A stretch of DNA of 10,320 nucleotides from an uncultured Collinsella sp. (GTDB lineage: Bacteria; Actinomycetota; Coriobacteriia; Coriobacteriales; Coriobacteriaceae). Numbering within the stretch: position 1 is the stretch's first letter; each line of letters opens with the position of its first letter. Positions 1 through 5,791 of this stretch are shown in pieces. The notes below the pieces were generated by a model that saw only the letters and a list, made by a program, of their open reading frames with translations, did no database searches and had not been told where the DNA came from. Made by a program: the position numbers and the translations under genes. Location: assembly GCA_900554585.1 (NCBI GenBank), contig USHS01000026.1:1-10320 (forward strand), written 5' to 3'.

Positions 1-214
1 TGGCGAGAATTTTGAGGTACTCTGCGAGACCATCCATGATGTCGTCGTAGGCGATATCGAGCGAGCGCAGCGCCTCGGCGGCAATGCCCTCGTCCTCCTT
101 GGCGAGCGCGAGCAGCAGATGCTCGGTACCCACCTTATTTGAATGAAGATCGAGCGCCTCTTGCTTGGCCATGGACATGACCTTGCGCGCGCGATCGGTA
201 AAACGGTCTAACAT
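1..214 (-). CDS. clpC: ATP-dependent Clp protease ATP-binding subunit ClpC, N-terminal 71 codons (3' part beyond window)
   Basis: AAA+ unfoldase that feeds substrates to the ClpP peptidase in the cytoplasm. Only the beginning of the N-terminal Clp_N domain is present. The translation starts MLDRFTDRARKVMSMAKQEA and continues through the family hallmark VGTEHLLLALAKEDEGIAAE (about residues 28-47), which matches the first Clp_N repeat of ClpC/ClpA proteins. The ATG at 214-212 is preceded by AGAGGA with a 6-nt spacer, which supports this start. The ATPase modules lie outside the window, so ClpC rather than ClpA is inferred from the FTDRAR...A..EA opening and the Gram-positive context. No CtsR heptad repeat, HspR HAIR box or CIRCE element is visible upstream. 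The gene is separated from the DUF2798 gene by a likely terminator and a leader hairpin, so it probably has its own promoter. Confidence 0.9.
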   Translation of the reverse strand, partial: MLDRFTDRARKVMSMAKQEALDLHSNKVGTEHLLLALAKEDEGIAAEALRSLDIAYDDIMDGLAEYLKILA

Positions 215-250
215 GCTAGTTCCTCTTAGACGAGCTAGTTTTTCAAACGC

Positions 251-275
251 AAAGCGCCACCCGTGGCGGCGCTTT
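251..275 (-). promoter_or_regulatory. Stem-loop in the 5' leader of clpC
   Basis: On the minus strand AAAGCGCC pairs with GGCGCTTT (8 bp, 9-nt loop GCCACGGGT). An alternative pairing brings CCA and TGG together. It lies 37 bp before the clpC ATG. It resembles a terminator stem, but what follows on the minus strand is GCGTTTG rather than a clean U-run, so a leader structure affecting stability or translation is as likely as termination. The stem is seen directly; the role is inferred. Confidence 0.45.
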
Positions 276-294
276 GGTCTCTTTACCCATATGG

Positions 295-300
295 AGTATA
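295..300 (-). promoter_or_regulatory. clpC: Candidate -10 box for clpC
   Basis: On the minus strand this reads TATACT, a 5/6 match to the sigma-A -10 consensus, about 80 bp before the clpC start. No convincing -35 stands 16-18 bp upstream. The box overlaps a small inverted repeat, CATAT-GGAGT-ATATG (plus strand 289-303), which could be an operator. Weak call. Confidence 0.25.
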
Positions 301-349
301 TGTTAACCGTTGGAGCCTTTTCCGCATGCAGCTATACGACAACGTCTAC

Positions 350-374
350 AAAAAAGGAATCGCCGGGTGCGGCG
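350..374 (-). terminator. Probable intrinsic terminator of the DUF2798 gene
   Basis: On the minus strand, 25 nt past the stop codon, CGCCG-CACC-CGGCG forms a short GC stem, followed by ATTCC and six U residues. The stem is only 5 bp and the U-run is displaced by 5 nt, so it is weaker than the other terminators in this window. Confidence 0.45.
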
Positions 375-399
375 GACGCTCTAGGTTAGAGGCTGTTGC

Positions 400-1002
400 C
401 TAGCAGGCAGGCTCGGCGTCCATGCTCTCGGCAACGTCATTGAAGGCATCGGCAGCGGGAGCACCCGGCATGTGCACGAGCTCCATGTGTGGCTCGGCAA
501 AGACCGTGCCCATGGGGAAGGCGCGACGGAAGACAAAGCGAGCAACCGGACCGGCAACCAGCAGGTTCCAGGGCAGGGCCATGATAAAGTTGCGCGGAAT
601 GTTGACGAGCCACATCATCGGCAGGGCCTGCAAATTGGCAAGCGGGCCGCCGGGCAAATGGAACAGGCCTTCGCACGCGCCGTAGAGCGACATGATGATG
701 ACCATGGGAACGACCATGCAGGAGCTGACGGCAAGCGTCATGGCAAGCGGTGAGCTCTTACCCGGCGTGACCAGGAATTTAAAAGCGAAACCCTTGGCAA
801 GGGGGCTGGCAACAAACCAGTCGCAGCACATGGCAAAAACGTAGGCAACGGGGAAGCCGAGCCACGCGGCGGCAACAACCTCGCCGTTGATGGCCCCATG
901 CTGCAGGGCAACGTTGTAGATGCTCATCCAGAGCACCATGCAAAAGCACATGATAAAGGTGAACAGCAGGCTCTCTCGTTTGTTGATAGGCATAAAGGGC
1001 AT
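400..1002 (-). CDS. DUF2798-family integral membrane protein (two tandem repeats), 200 aa
   Basis: Small polytopic membrane protein of unknown function. The sequence shows four likely membrane segments (about residues 10-32, 42-65, 84-108 and 128-150) arranged as two related halves. Each half has a Met/Ser-rich first helix (FIMCFCMVLWMSIYN in the first, MVVPMVIIMSLYG in the second) and a second helix containing a W..x(3-5)P pattern. This is the layout I associate with DUF2798 proteins that carry the domain twice. The C-terminal tail (from about 165) is Met/Pro/Ala-rich and acidic, and ends in Cys. The frame is open 17 codons further to a TTG at 1053, but that start has no Shine-Dalgarno and lies inside a terminator stem. 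The ATG at 1002 follows AGAAAAGACC, a weak SD, and a second ATG at 993 has none. A terminator hairpin ends 35 nt upstream of the start. No substrate can be assigned. Confidence 0.7.
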   Translation of the reverse strand: MPFMPINKRESLLFTFIMCFCMVLWMSIYNVALQHGAINGEVVAAAWLGFPVAYVFAMCCDWFVASPLAKGFAFKFLVTPGKSSPLAMTLAVSSCMVVPMVIIMSLYGACEGLFHLPGGPLANLQALPMMWLVNIPRNFIMALPWNLLVAGPVARFVFRRAFPMGTVFAEPHMELVHMPGAPAADAFNDVAESMDAEPAC

Positions 1003-1037
1003 GGTCTTTTCTGTGTTACGCCGCAACACCACGCAAC

Positions 1038-1086
1038 AAAAATGGGCGGGCAAGATGGAGCTGTTGGGACTTCATCTCGCCCGCCC
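1038..1086 (-). terminator. Strong intrinsic terminator in front of the DUF2798 gene
   Basis: Read on the minus strand, GGGCGGGCGAGATG pairs with CATCTTGCCCGCCC. All 14 positions pair in RNA, with one G-U, and that pair is a mismatch on the other strand, so the structure is minus-strand specific. The loop is 15 nt, and A plus five U residues follow. It ends 35 nt before the DUF2798 ATG and about 220 nt past the ThrE-family stop. It may end the exporter transcript or act as a leader attenuator of the DUF2798 gene. Confidence 0.75.
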
Positions 1087-1202
1087 GTGGTACGTGCGTC
1101 TGCGACTACTTATGTGGTGGAACTACCCTAACACGAACGGCGCGCGCTTCGTAAGCGTTGAGTTTATGAAGATGCAGGGCACCAATAATCCCCGACCCCA
1201 TA

Positions 1203-1269
1203 AGTTGCGGTGGAATACGGACTGTTTTGACCCTTTAAACAGCAATTCAGTCCCTATTTCACCGCAACT
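1203..1269. repeat. 67-nt nested inverted repeat (MITE/REP-like hairpin)
   Basis: The arms 1203-1217 and 1255-1269 (AGTTGCGGTGGAATA on the plus strand) pair over 15 positions with one G-T wobble. After a single C-C mismatch, GGACTG (1219-1224) pairs with CAGTCC (1248-1253). A competing inner stem, CTGTTT (1222-1227) with AAACAG (1237-1242), shares bases with that second stem. On the minus strand the segment after the first arm begins GGGACTG, matching the loop-start motif of the other hairpins in the window. No target-site duplication or transposase is visible. Confidence 0.75.
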
Positions 1270-1272
1270 CAT

Positions 1273-1305
1273 TTGGTGCAAAGTGACCTGTTCCCCTTGC
1301 ACCAA
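1273..1305. repeat. Hairpin with GGGGAACAGG loop, immediately after the ThrE-family stop codon
   Basis: A perfect 9-bp inverted repeat (TTGGTGCAA / TTGCACCAA) with a 15-nt loop that reads GGGGAACAGGTCACT on the minus strand. The first arm touches the UAA stop of the exporter gene. The left plus-strand arm belongs to a 14-bp sequence (1271-1284, ATTTGGTGCAAAGT) repeated exactly at 3002-3015. There is no U-run after the stem, so simple rho-independent termination is not evident. Confidence 0.8.
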
Positions 1306-2874
1306 TTAGCTAGTGTGGCGCCAGCGAGGGTCGGTGAGCGTACGCGCCACACCCAGCCCAACGGGCAAAAACGCCACGATGAGTACTGCACGCACAAACC
1401 AGCCGAGCATATTGACCGTATCGAAGGTGCACATGTAATACATCGAGCGATACAGATACAAGCCAGGCACCATAATGACAATTGATGGCACCGTGAGGGC
1501 AATGCGTGGGTAGGTGAGCTTGATTTCGGCTAAGCTCGCGAGGAGCCCCGATACCAGCGCACCGGTAAACGCAGCCGCCTCGGGAGGCATGCCCGCACTC
1601 AGGCCCAAGAAGGGAAGCAGCGTCGGCGCATCGACGAGCGTAAGGCGCAAGGTATTAGACACGGCGCCGATGAGCCCTGCCGCCGCCGCCATCTTTACCG
1701 GACTGTTGAACATAACCGAGAAGCCAAAAACGCCGACAAAGCTCATCAGAATACGCAAGAGCGTAAGAGCCAGCGGTGGGAGACCAAGCGGGGCGAAGTC
1801 ATCCGGCGCCAGTCCCACACACTCGGCAACCATCCAGCCTACGAGGGTCGCCATCACAATAATCGACACAGCATACGAAAGACGCTCGATGCCGCTTCGC
1901 ATGTCGAGCTTAGCGATGTCGAGGCCTGCCGTAATGAGGGGAAAGCCGGGAATCACAAAGAGCATGGCGCCGATATAGCCTTCTTGGTGCGACATTGCCC
2001 CCGGTACGACCTGGCCAAGGCCGAGCAATGCCAGCAGATACGAAACGCAAGCGAGCGCAACGCCGATCGTCAGCGCGCTAAACTGGCCAAGGCCCTGCTT
2101 GAGAATATGGGAGCGAGCAAAGTTGCCGACACCGGCGCCTACGAATGCGCAGGCCATCTCGATAGGACCGCCACCGAGCAAAAAGACGAAGGCGCCGCAA
2201 GCACAGGCTGCCGCAAGGCCCTGTTGCCAGGGAGCGTAATCGGGCTTTGAGCTCTCAACGGTCTTGAGCATCTCGTGGTACTCGTGCACGGTAAACCGGC
2301 GCCCGTAAATCTCGATTTCCTTTAAGAAGCTCTCCATCATCCAAATGCGATGAGTATTGACCCCCGTTGTGGGTAGGCTGACGACCTCGTTAAAGCAGTG
2401 GCCATCTTCGATGCAGGTGCACTCAAACGACAGAAGACTCAGGTCGACGTGAATCGTGACGCCGAGTACGGCAGCAACACGATTCATGGTATCGCGCACG
2501 CGCCAGGCACCTGTTCCGCTTGCCAGCATGAGCATGCCGGTGCGGCAGATAATGGATGACTTATCGGTGAGCGGCGCATCGACGGCAAGTTCATTGCCTG
2601 CCGTCACGATCTGGTGCCAGTCAGTTTTCATATGGAGTGCGCCGGCACGAGCGCCGTGGTGCATAGGGACTCTCGAAAGCAGCGAGTCCAGGCGCGAAGA
2701 CTGTGGGGGCTCTGCTGATTCGACCTCGTCCTCGTCGGGCTCTTCACCAACAAGGTCGAAGGCATCGAGCGACGCCGGCTCGCGACGATCGATCAGCTCC
2801 TCGTCCTCATCATCAAAGTAGTTGAACTGATCGAGCATGTCCTCTTCGATTGCACGCTCGCTCGCGTCGTCCAT
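1306..2874 (-). CDS. ThrE-family threonine/serine exporter (fused DUF1212 + DUF3815 form), 522 aa
   Basis: Predicted inner-membrane exporter of threonine/serine, by similarity to the Corynebacterium ThrE family; the substrate here is inferred. Residues 1-60 form an acidic, low-complexity cytoplasmic extension. The first domain (about 107-340) begins with the typical ICRTGMLMLASGTGAWRVRD segment, followed by a soluble part and a series of hydrophobic helices starting near residue 220. The second, fully hydrophobic domain (about 355-505) ends in MVPGLYLYRSMYYM and a final helix. Many bacteria split these halves into two genes; here they are fused, as in ThrE. The ATG at 2874 is preferred over the longer ATG at 2907 because it follows AAGGGAG with 7-nt spacing, whereas the upstream one has no SD. 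Repeat-filled gaps flank it on both sides, and no partner gene is adjacent. No clear sigma-A promoter is seen upstream. Confidence 0.9.
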   Translation of the reverse strand: MDDASERAIEEDMLDQFNYFDDEDEELIDRREPASLDAFDLVGEEPDEDEVESAEPPQSSRLDSLLSRVPMHHGARAGALHMKTDWHQIVTAGNELAVDAPLTDKSSIICRTGMLMLASGTGAWRVRDTMNRVAAVLGVTIHVDLSLLSFECTCIEDGHCFNEVVSLPTTGVNTHRIWMMESFLKEIEIYGRRFTVHEYHEMLKTVESSKPDYAPWQQGLAAACACGAFVFLLGGGPIEMACAFVGAGVGNFARSHILKQGLGQFSALTIGVALACVSYLLALLGLGQVVPGAMSHQEGYIGAMLFVIPGFPLITAGLDIAKLDMRSGIERLSYAVSIIVMATLVGWMVAECVGLAPDDFAPLGLPPLALTLLRILMSFVGVFGFSVMFNSPVKMAAAAGLIGAVSNTLRLTLVDAPTLLPFLGLSAGMPPEAAAFTGALVSGLLASLAEIKLTYPRIALTVPSIVIMVPGLYLYRSMYYMCTFDTVNMLGWFVRAVLIVAFLPVGLGVARTLTDPRWRHTS

Positions 2875-2881
2875 ATAGACG

Positions 2882-2888
2882 CTCCCTT
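2882..2888 (-). promoter_or_regulatory. Shine-Dalgarno deciding the start of the ThrE-family gene
   Basis: AAGGGAG on the minus strand lies 7 nt before the ATG at 2874 and inside the 33-nt in-frame extension from the ATG at 2907. The latter has no purine-rich site in front of it, so the shorter form is favoured. Confidence 0.65.
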
Positions 2889-3001
2889 CCTGCCGACTAA
2901 CTCCCATCCTAGGCAGCGACGGCTAAAGGAAACATAAAAGAGACGACTGTCATGCGAGCCATGTGCACAAACGTCGATTCATCGATGGACCACTCTCGTG
3001 T

Positions 3002-3015
3002 ATTTGGTGCAAAGT
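3002..3015. repeat. 14-bp direct repeat shared with 1271-1284
   Basis: ATTTGGTGCAAAGT occurs identically at both places, about 1.7 kb apart in the same orientation. At 1271 it forms one arm of a hairpin; here the matching second arm is missing and the adjacent hairpin 3018-3048 has a different stem. This looks like a remnant or a nested insertion. Confidence 0.7.
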
Positions 3016-3017
3016 AA

Positions 3018-3048
3018 TGATCCCTTTTCCTCCGTCCCCAAGGGATCA
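3018..3048. repeat. Hairpin with GGGGACGGAGG loop
   Basis: A perfect 9-bp stem (TGATCCCTT / AAGGGATCA) encloses a 13-nt loop that reads GGGGACGGAGGAA on the minus strand. It belongs to the set of hairpins in this window with unrelated stems but a GGGAC-type loop start. Confidence 0.8.
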
Positions 3049-3053
3049 AAGTG

Positions 3054-3084
3054 CCGGCAGAAACGGAACGTCCCTAAGTGCCAA
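3054..3084. repeat. Weak hairpin with GGGACG in the loop
   Basis: CCGGCA (3054-3059) and TGCCAA (3079-3084) pair over 4 Watson-Crick pairs; on the minus strand two further G-U pairs are possible. The loop on the minus strand contains AGGGACGTTCC. A direct repeat, AAGTGCC, is present at 3049-3055 and 3076-3082. This is the weakest member of the set. Confidence 0.4.
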
Positions 3085-3119
3085 CCAGGGCAACGCCGCA
3101 GGTAGAGGACAGACAGCGA

Positions 3120-3218
3120 AAGCCCGCCAGAGCGAGCAAGGTGCCTTGAAACAAGGCGGCATTGACCTTCTGGTCATGCCGCCGAAGTTGAAAGGCAGAT
3201 TGCCGCTCTGGCGGGCTT
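3120..3218. repeat. 99-nt multi-segment palindrome downstream of lysS
   Basis: Outer arms 3120-3134 and 3204-3218 (AAGCCCGCCAGAGCG) are perfectly complementary over 15 bp. Inside lie GCAA/TTGC (3136-3139 with 3200-3203), TGCCTT/AAGGCA (3142-3147 with 3192-3197), an open internal loop (3148-3154 against 3184-3191), GGCGGCAT/ATGCCGCC (3155-3162 with 3176-3183) and, past one bulged T, GACC/GGTC closing a TTCT tetraloop at 3168-3171. About 37 of 99 positions per strand are paired. On the minus strand the structure is followed by TTCGC, not a U-run. It may be a mobile-element relic, an mRNA 3'-end structure or a structured RNA. Confidence 0.8.
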
Positions 3219-3230
3219 GCAGCGTCAACT

Positions 3231-3260
3231 GGTTACGCGGGTTGGTAAACCCGCGTAACC
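3231..3260 (-). terminator. Perfect 13-bp stem-loop 2 nt after the lysS stop codon
   Basis: GGTTACGCGGGTT pairs perfectly with AACCCGCGTAACC around a 4-nt loop. It starts two nucleotides after the UAG of lysS, a position typical of a transcript-end structure. No U-run follows on the minus strand (AGTTGACG), so it may act as a 3' stabilising or factor-dependent structure rather than as a classic terminator. Confidence 0.55.
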
Positions 3261-3262
3261 CC

Positions 3263-5227
3263 CTAGTACATCTTTGCGCCGGCGGGGATGGAAGCGTCGA
3301 GCTGGATCAGGTTGAGGCGCTCCTCGCCCTCCTCCTCGTGGATGGCGCTGATCAGCATACCGCAGCTGGGAATACCCATCATCTTGCGCGGAGGCAGATT
3401 GGTGATGGCGAGCAAGGTCTTGCCGACCAGGTCCTCGGGCTCATAGTAGCCATGGATGCCGGAGAGGATGGTGCGGTCGGTGCCGGTGCCGTCGTCGAGC
3501 GTAAAGTTCAGCAGCTTCTTGGACTTCTTGACGGCCTCGCATGCCTTTACCTTCACAGCGCGGAAATCGCTCTTGGAGAAGGTATCAAAGTCGACGAACT
3601 CCTCGAACAGCGGCTCAACGGCGATCTTGGAGTAATCGAACGTGGGCTTGAGCGGCTTGACGAAGGGGCTCGTGGCGTTGCCGGCCTCGGCAGCCTTGGC
3701 GGCAGCGGCACCGGACTGGAAACCCTTCTCGGGCTTCATGTGCGGGAACAGCAGGACGTCGCGAATGGAGGCCTGGTTGGTGAGCAGCATGACCACGCGG
3801 TCGATGCCGATGCCAATGCCACCCGCGGGAGGCATACCGTACTCGAGAGCGCGCACGTAGTCCTCGTCATACTCCATGGCCTCATCGTCGCCGCCAGCCT
3901 TCTCGGCCATCTGGGCAGCAAAGCGCTCAGCCTGGTCGACCGGGTCGTTGAGCTCGGAGAATGCGTTGGCGTACTCGTGGCCGGCAATAACCAGCTCAAA
4001 GCGGTGCGTCAGGCGCGGGTCGTCCTCAAAGCGCTTGGCAAGCGGGCTGACCTCGATGGGGTAATCGCACACGAACGTGGGGTTGACAATGGTGTCCTCG
4101 CCCAGCTCATCGTAGATCTCGGCGATGATCTTGCCGGCGGTCCACTCGGGCTTAATCTCCAGGCCCTTCTCGCGCGCGGCGGCAGCAAGCTCCTCGACCG
4201 GCGTATCGATGGTGACCTGCTTGCCGAGCACGTCGGAGACGATGTCGGTCATGGGACGGCTGGCCCACTCACCAGAAAGGTCGATGGTCTGGCCCTGGTA
4301 CTCGATGACCTCGGGGTTGCCGATGGCCTTGTTGGCAGCCTTGATGACGCCCTGGGCGAGCGCCTTCATGCCCTCGAGATCAGAGAAGGCACGGTAGGCC
4401 TCCATCGTGGTGAACTCGGGGTTGTGGGTGAGGTCCATGCCCTCGTTACGGAAGATACGGCCAATCTCGAAGACACGCTCAAAGCCACCGACGATGCAGC
4501 GCTTGAGGTGCAGCTCGGTAGCAATGCGCAGGTAGCACTCTTGATCGAGCGCGTTAAAGTGCGTGATGAACGGCTTAGCCGTAGCGCCACCCTGGATAGT
4601 CTGCAGAATGGGGGTCTCGACCTCCATATAGCCGTCGGACTCCATAAAGCGGCGGAAGGTGGAGAGAATCTGCGAGCGCTTACGGAAGGTCTCGCGAACA
4701 TCGTCGTTGGCAATCAGGTCGACATAACGCTGACGATAACGGGTCTCCTTGTCGGAGAGGCCGTGGAACTTCTCGGGCAGCGGGCGAACGGCCTTGGAGA
4801 GCAGCGTCGCGCTCTTGGGGGCGACGGAAAGCTGGCCACGCTTGGTGCGCACGACCACGCCGGTCACGCCCAGGATATCGCCAAGGTCGAGGGCCTTGAG
4901 CGTGTTCCAGGCCGCCTCGTCCATGTCGTTAATACGGCAGAACAGCTGAATCTCGGCAGTCGTGTCGCGCACGACGATGAACATGATCTTGCCCTGACCG
5001 CGCTTGGCGACCACGCGGCCGCCGATCTTCACAATGTCCTCGGTATCTTCGCCATCGGCGAGATTGGCATACTTAGCCTCAATGTCGACGACATAGTCCT
5101 CGATCTCGGAGTGCTCGGGATAGGGGTTCTGGCCCGCCTCGAACAGGGCGGCGCGCTTGGCCAGGCGCGTGGCGCGCTCGTCGTTGAGCGTCGATGCCTG
5201 CTCGGCGGCGTTCTGGTTCTCTGCCAT
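3263..5227 (-). CDS. lysS: Lysine--tRNA ligase, class II, with fused C-terminal Trbp111/MetG-type tRNA-binding domain, 654 aa
   Basis: Charges tRNA-Lys with lysine in the cytoplasm. Domains in order: N-terminal anticodon-binding OB fold (about 66-145); class II catalytic core (about 160-500) with motif 2 FRNEGMDLTHNPEFT (260-274) and motif 3 GGIGIGIDRVVML (469-481), ending in the family's RDVLLFPHMKPE; an Ala-rich linker (about 503-535); and a second OB-type domain (about 541-654) with KSDFRAVKVKACEAVKKSKK and PPRKMMGIPSCGMLIS, which is the EMAP II/Trbp111-like module normally seen at the C-terminus of MetRS. Ordinary bacterial LysRS is about 490-510 aa, so the extra 110-150 residues are a real fusion. 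ATG 5227 follows GAGGAG with a 6-nt spacer. It lies downstream of greA with a terminator hairpin in between, and is followed by two large hairpins. Confidence 0.97.
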   Translation of the reverse strand: MAENQNAAEQASTLNDERATRLAKRAALFEAGQNPYPEHSEIEDYVVDIEAKYANLADGEDTEDIVKIGGRVVAKRGQGKIMFIVVRDTTAEIQLFCRINDMDEAAWNTLKALDLGDILGVTGVVVRTKRGQLSVAPKSATLLSKAVRPLPEKFHGLSDKETRYRQRYVDLIANDDVRETFRKRSQILSTFRRFMESDGYMEVETPILQTIQGGATAKPFITHFNALDQECYLRIATELHLKRCIVGGFERVFEIGRIFRNEGMDLTHNPEFTTMEAYRAFSDLEGMKALAQGVIKAANKAIGNPEVIEYQGQTIDLSGEWASRPMTDIVSDVLGKQVTIDTPVEELAAAAREKGLEIKPEWTAGKIIAEIYDELGEDTIVNPTFVCDYPIEVSPLAKRFEDDPRLTHRFELVIAGHEYANAFSELNDPVDQAERFAAQMAEKAGGDDEAMEYDEDYVRALEYGMPPAGGIGIGIDRVVMLLTNQASIRDVLLFPHMKPEKGFQSGAAAAKAAEAGNATSPFVKPLKPTFDYSKIAVEPLFEEFVDFDTFSKSDFRAVKVKACEAVKKSKKLLNFTLDDGTGTDRTILSGIHGYYEPEDLVGKTLLAITNLPPRKMMGIPSCGMLISAIHEEEGEERLNLIQLDASIPAGAKMY

Positions 5228-5244
5228 AGTTAGCTCCTCAAACT

Positions 5245-5277
5245 AAAACGCTCCCCAGGATTCGGTCCCAGGGAGCG
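5245..5277 (-). terminator. Strong intrinsic terminator between greA and lysS
   Basis: On the minus strand CGCTCCCTGGGA pairs with TCCTGGGGAGCG over 12 positions (two G-U pairs) around a CCGAA loop, then UUUUAG. The U-run ends 17 nt before the lysS ATG and abuts its ribosome-binding site. It can end the greA transcript, but the position also allows attenuation of lysS. Confidence 0.8.
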
Positions 5278-5279
5278 AA

Positions 5280-5308
5280 AACATACCTTTACGCGGGACC
5301 GTGGTCTA
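5280..5308 (-). promoter_or_regulatory. lysS: Candidate promoter for lysS overlapping the greA stop codon
   Basis: TAGACC (plus 5303-5308, sharing the greA stop) and TATGTT (plus 5280-5285) are spaced 17 bp, each a 4/6 match to sigma-A boxes. A start about 7 nt further on would put the first transcribed base at the terminator stem, so the lysS leader would begin with that hairpin. Weak sequence support. Confidence 0.3.
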
Positions 5309-5776
5309 GCGTGCGATCTTTGCGATGGTGTAGACGCGGGTCTTGCCCGAAGGCGTAACGACCTCGACGGAATCGCCCTCGCCATGACCGATGATGGCGT
5401 GGCCGACCGGAGACTCGTTAGAGATCTTGTGCTCGAGCGAGTTGGTCTCGGTGGTACCGACGAGCGTGACCTCCATGACCTCACCGTTGGGATCAATCAG
5501 CGAAACGGTGGAACCGATGGAGACGGTCAGATCGCCCGTGGTGGCAGCAACCTGAGCGTTGGCGAGAATGGCCTGAATCTCGGCAATGCGAGCAGCATTC
5601 TGGGCCTGCTTGTCCTTGGCGGCGTCGTATTCGGAGTTCTCCGAAAGGTCGCCGAACGCGCGGGCTTCCTTGATGTCCTCGACGATCTCCTTGGCGTAAT
5701 CGCCCTCACGCCAAGCGAGCTCCTCGACGAGCTTCTGGCGGCCCTCAGCGGTCAGTACGATCTGGCTTGCGTCCAT
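5306..5776 (-). CDS. greA: Transcription elongation factor GreA, 156 aa
   Basis: Rescues backtracked RNA polymerase by reaching through the secondary channel and stimulating cleavage of the transcript 3' end. The N-terminal coiled coil (about 10-75) carries the tip motif KEARAFGDLSENSEYDAAKD; Asp43 and Glu46 correspond to the acidic tip residues that help position magnesium. The C-terminal FKBP-like domain (about 80-156) contains SPVGHAIIGHGEGDSVEV, as expected. Length matches the family (about 158). ATG 5776 is preceded by GGGAG with an 8-nt spacer. A promoter lies 16-41 bp upstream of the ATG, partly merged with the tail of the tatA terminator. It is followed by the terminator at 5245-5277 and lysS, a neighbour pairing I recall from other Gram-positive genomes. 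Confidence 0.97.
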   Translation of the reverse strand: MDASQIVLTAEGRQKLVEELAWREGDYAKEIVEDIKEARAFGDLSENSEYDAAKDKQAQNAARIAEIQAILANAQVAATTGDLTVSIGSTVSLIDPNGEVMEVTLVGTTETNSLEHKISNESPVGHAIIGHGEGDSVEVVTPSGKTRVYTIAKIAR

Positions 5777-5791
5777 ACGGATATCTCCCCA

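Larger units (their letters stand above)
1003..1305. other. 303-bp intergenic region between the ThrE-family gene and the DUF2798 gene, filled with hairpins
   Basis: No credible gene. Three strong inverted repeats occupy much of it: 1044-1086 (terminator-like), 1203-1269 and 1273-1305. The only minus-strand open frame of any length (TTG at 1305 to 1123) runs straight through the two repeat hairpins, lacks a Shine-Dalgarno and matches no family I recognise. Between the hairpins (1087-1202) I see only a weak minus-strand TTACGA-18-TAGGGT promoter-like pair and a 5-bp CGCTT/AAGCG stem around 1145-1159. Confidence 0.7.
2875..3262. other. 388-bp intergenic region between lysS and the ThrE-family gene, dominated by inverted repeats
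   Basis: No credible gene; a 60-codon minus-strand frame at 3046-3228 is simply the palindrome read through. In minus-strand order the region holds a perfect 13-bp hairpin right after the lysS stop (3231-3260), a 99-nt complex palindrome (3120-3218), two hairpins with GGGACG loops (3054-3084 and 3018-3048), and a 14-bp sequence shared with the other gap (3002-3015). From 2875 to 3001 there is only a small TCGAT-TC-ATCGA inverted repeat (about 2985-2996) and the SD of the exporter gene. An ATGACA hexamer near 2949 has no suitably spaced -10. Confidence 0.7.

Noticed and set aside
165..389. Plus-strand 74-codon frame opposite clpC and its upstream region
   Set aside because: Overlaps the clpC start antisense and crosses the leader hairpin and terminator; no recognisable protein.
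1123..1305. 60-codon minus-strand frame after the exporter gene
   Set aside because: Begins with TTG directly at the exporter stop without an SD, and is composed of the hairpin repeats.
2875..3001. Promoter for the ThrE-family gene (ATGACA near 2949, TATGTT near 2931)
   Set aside because: The two hexamers are only about 11 bp apart; no acceptable -35/-10 spacing was found.
3046..3228. 60-codon minus-strand frame in the lysS-exporter gap
   Set aside because: Reads through the large palindrome; no SD and no family resemblance.
1003..3262. CRISPR array
   Set aside because: The repeats are hairpins of different stem sequence at irregular spacing, without uniform direct repeats and spacers, and no cas genes are present.
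2963..5233. Very long plus-strand open frame (756 codons) opposite lysS
   Set aside because: It is the antisense of lysS in a GC-rich genome; the product is Leu/Gly/Val-rich low-complexity with no family match, and lysS is unmistakable on the minus strand.
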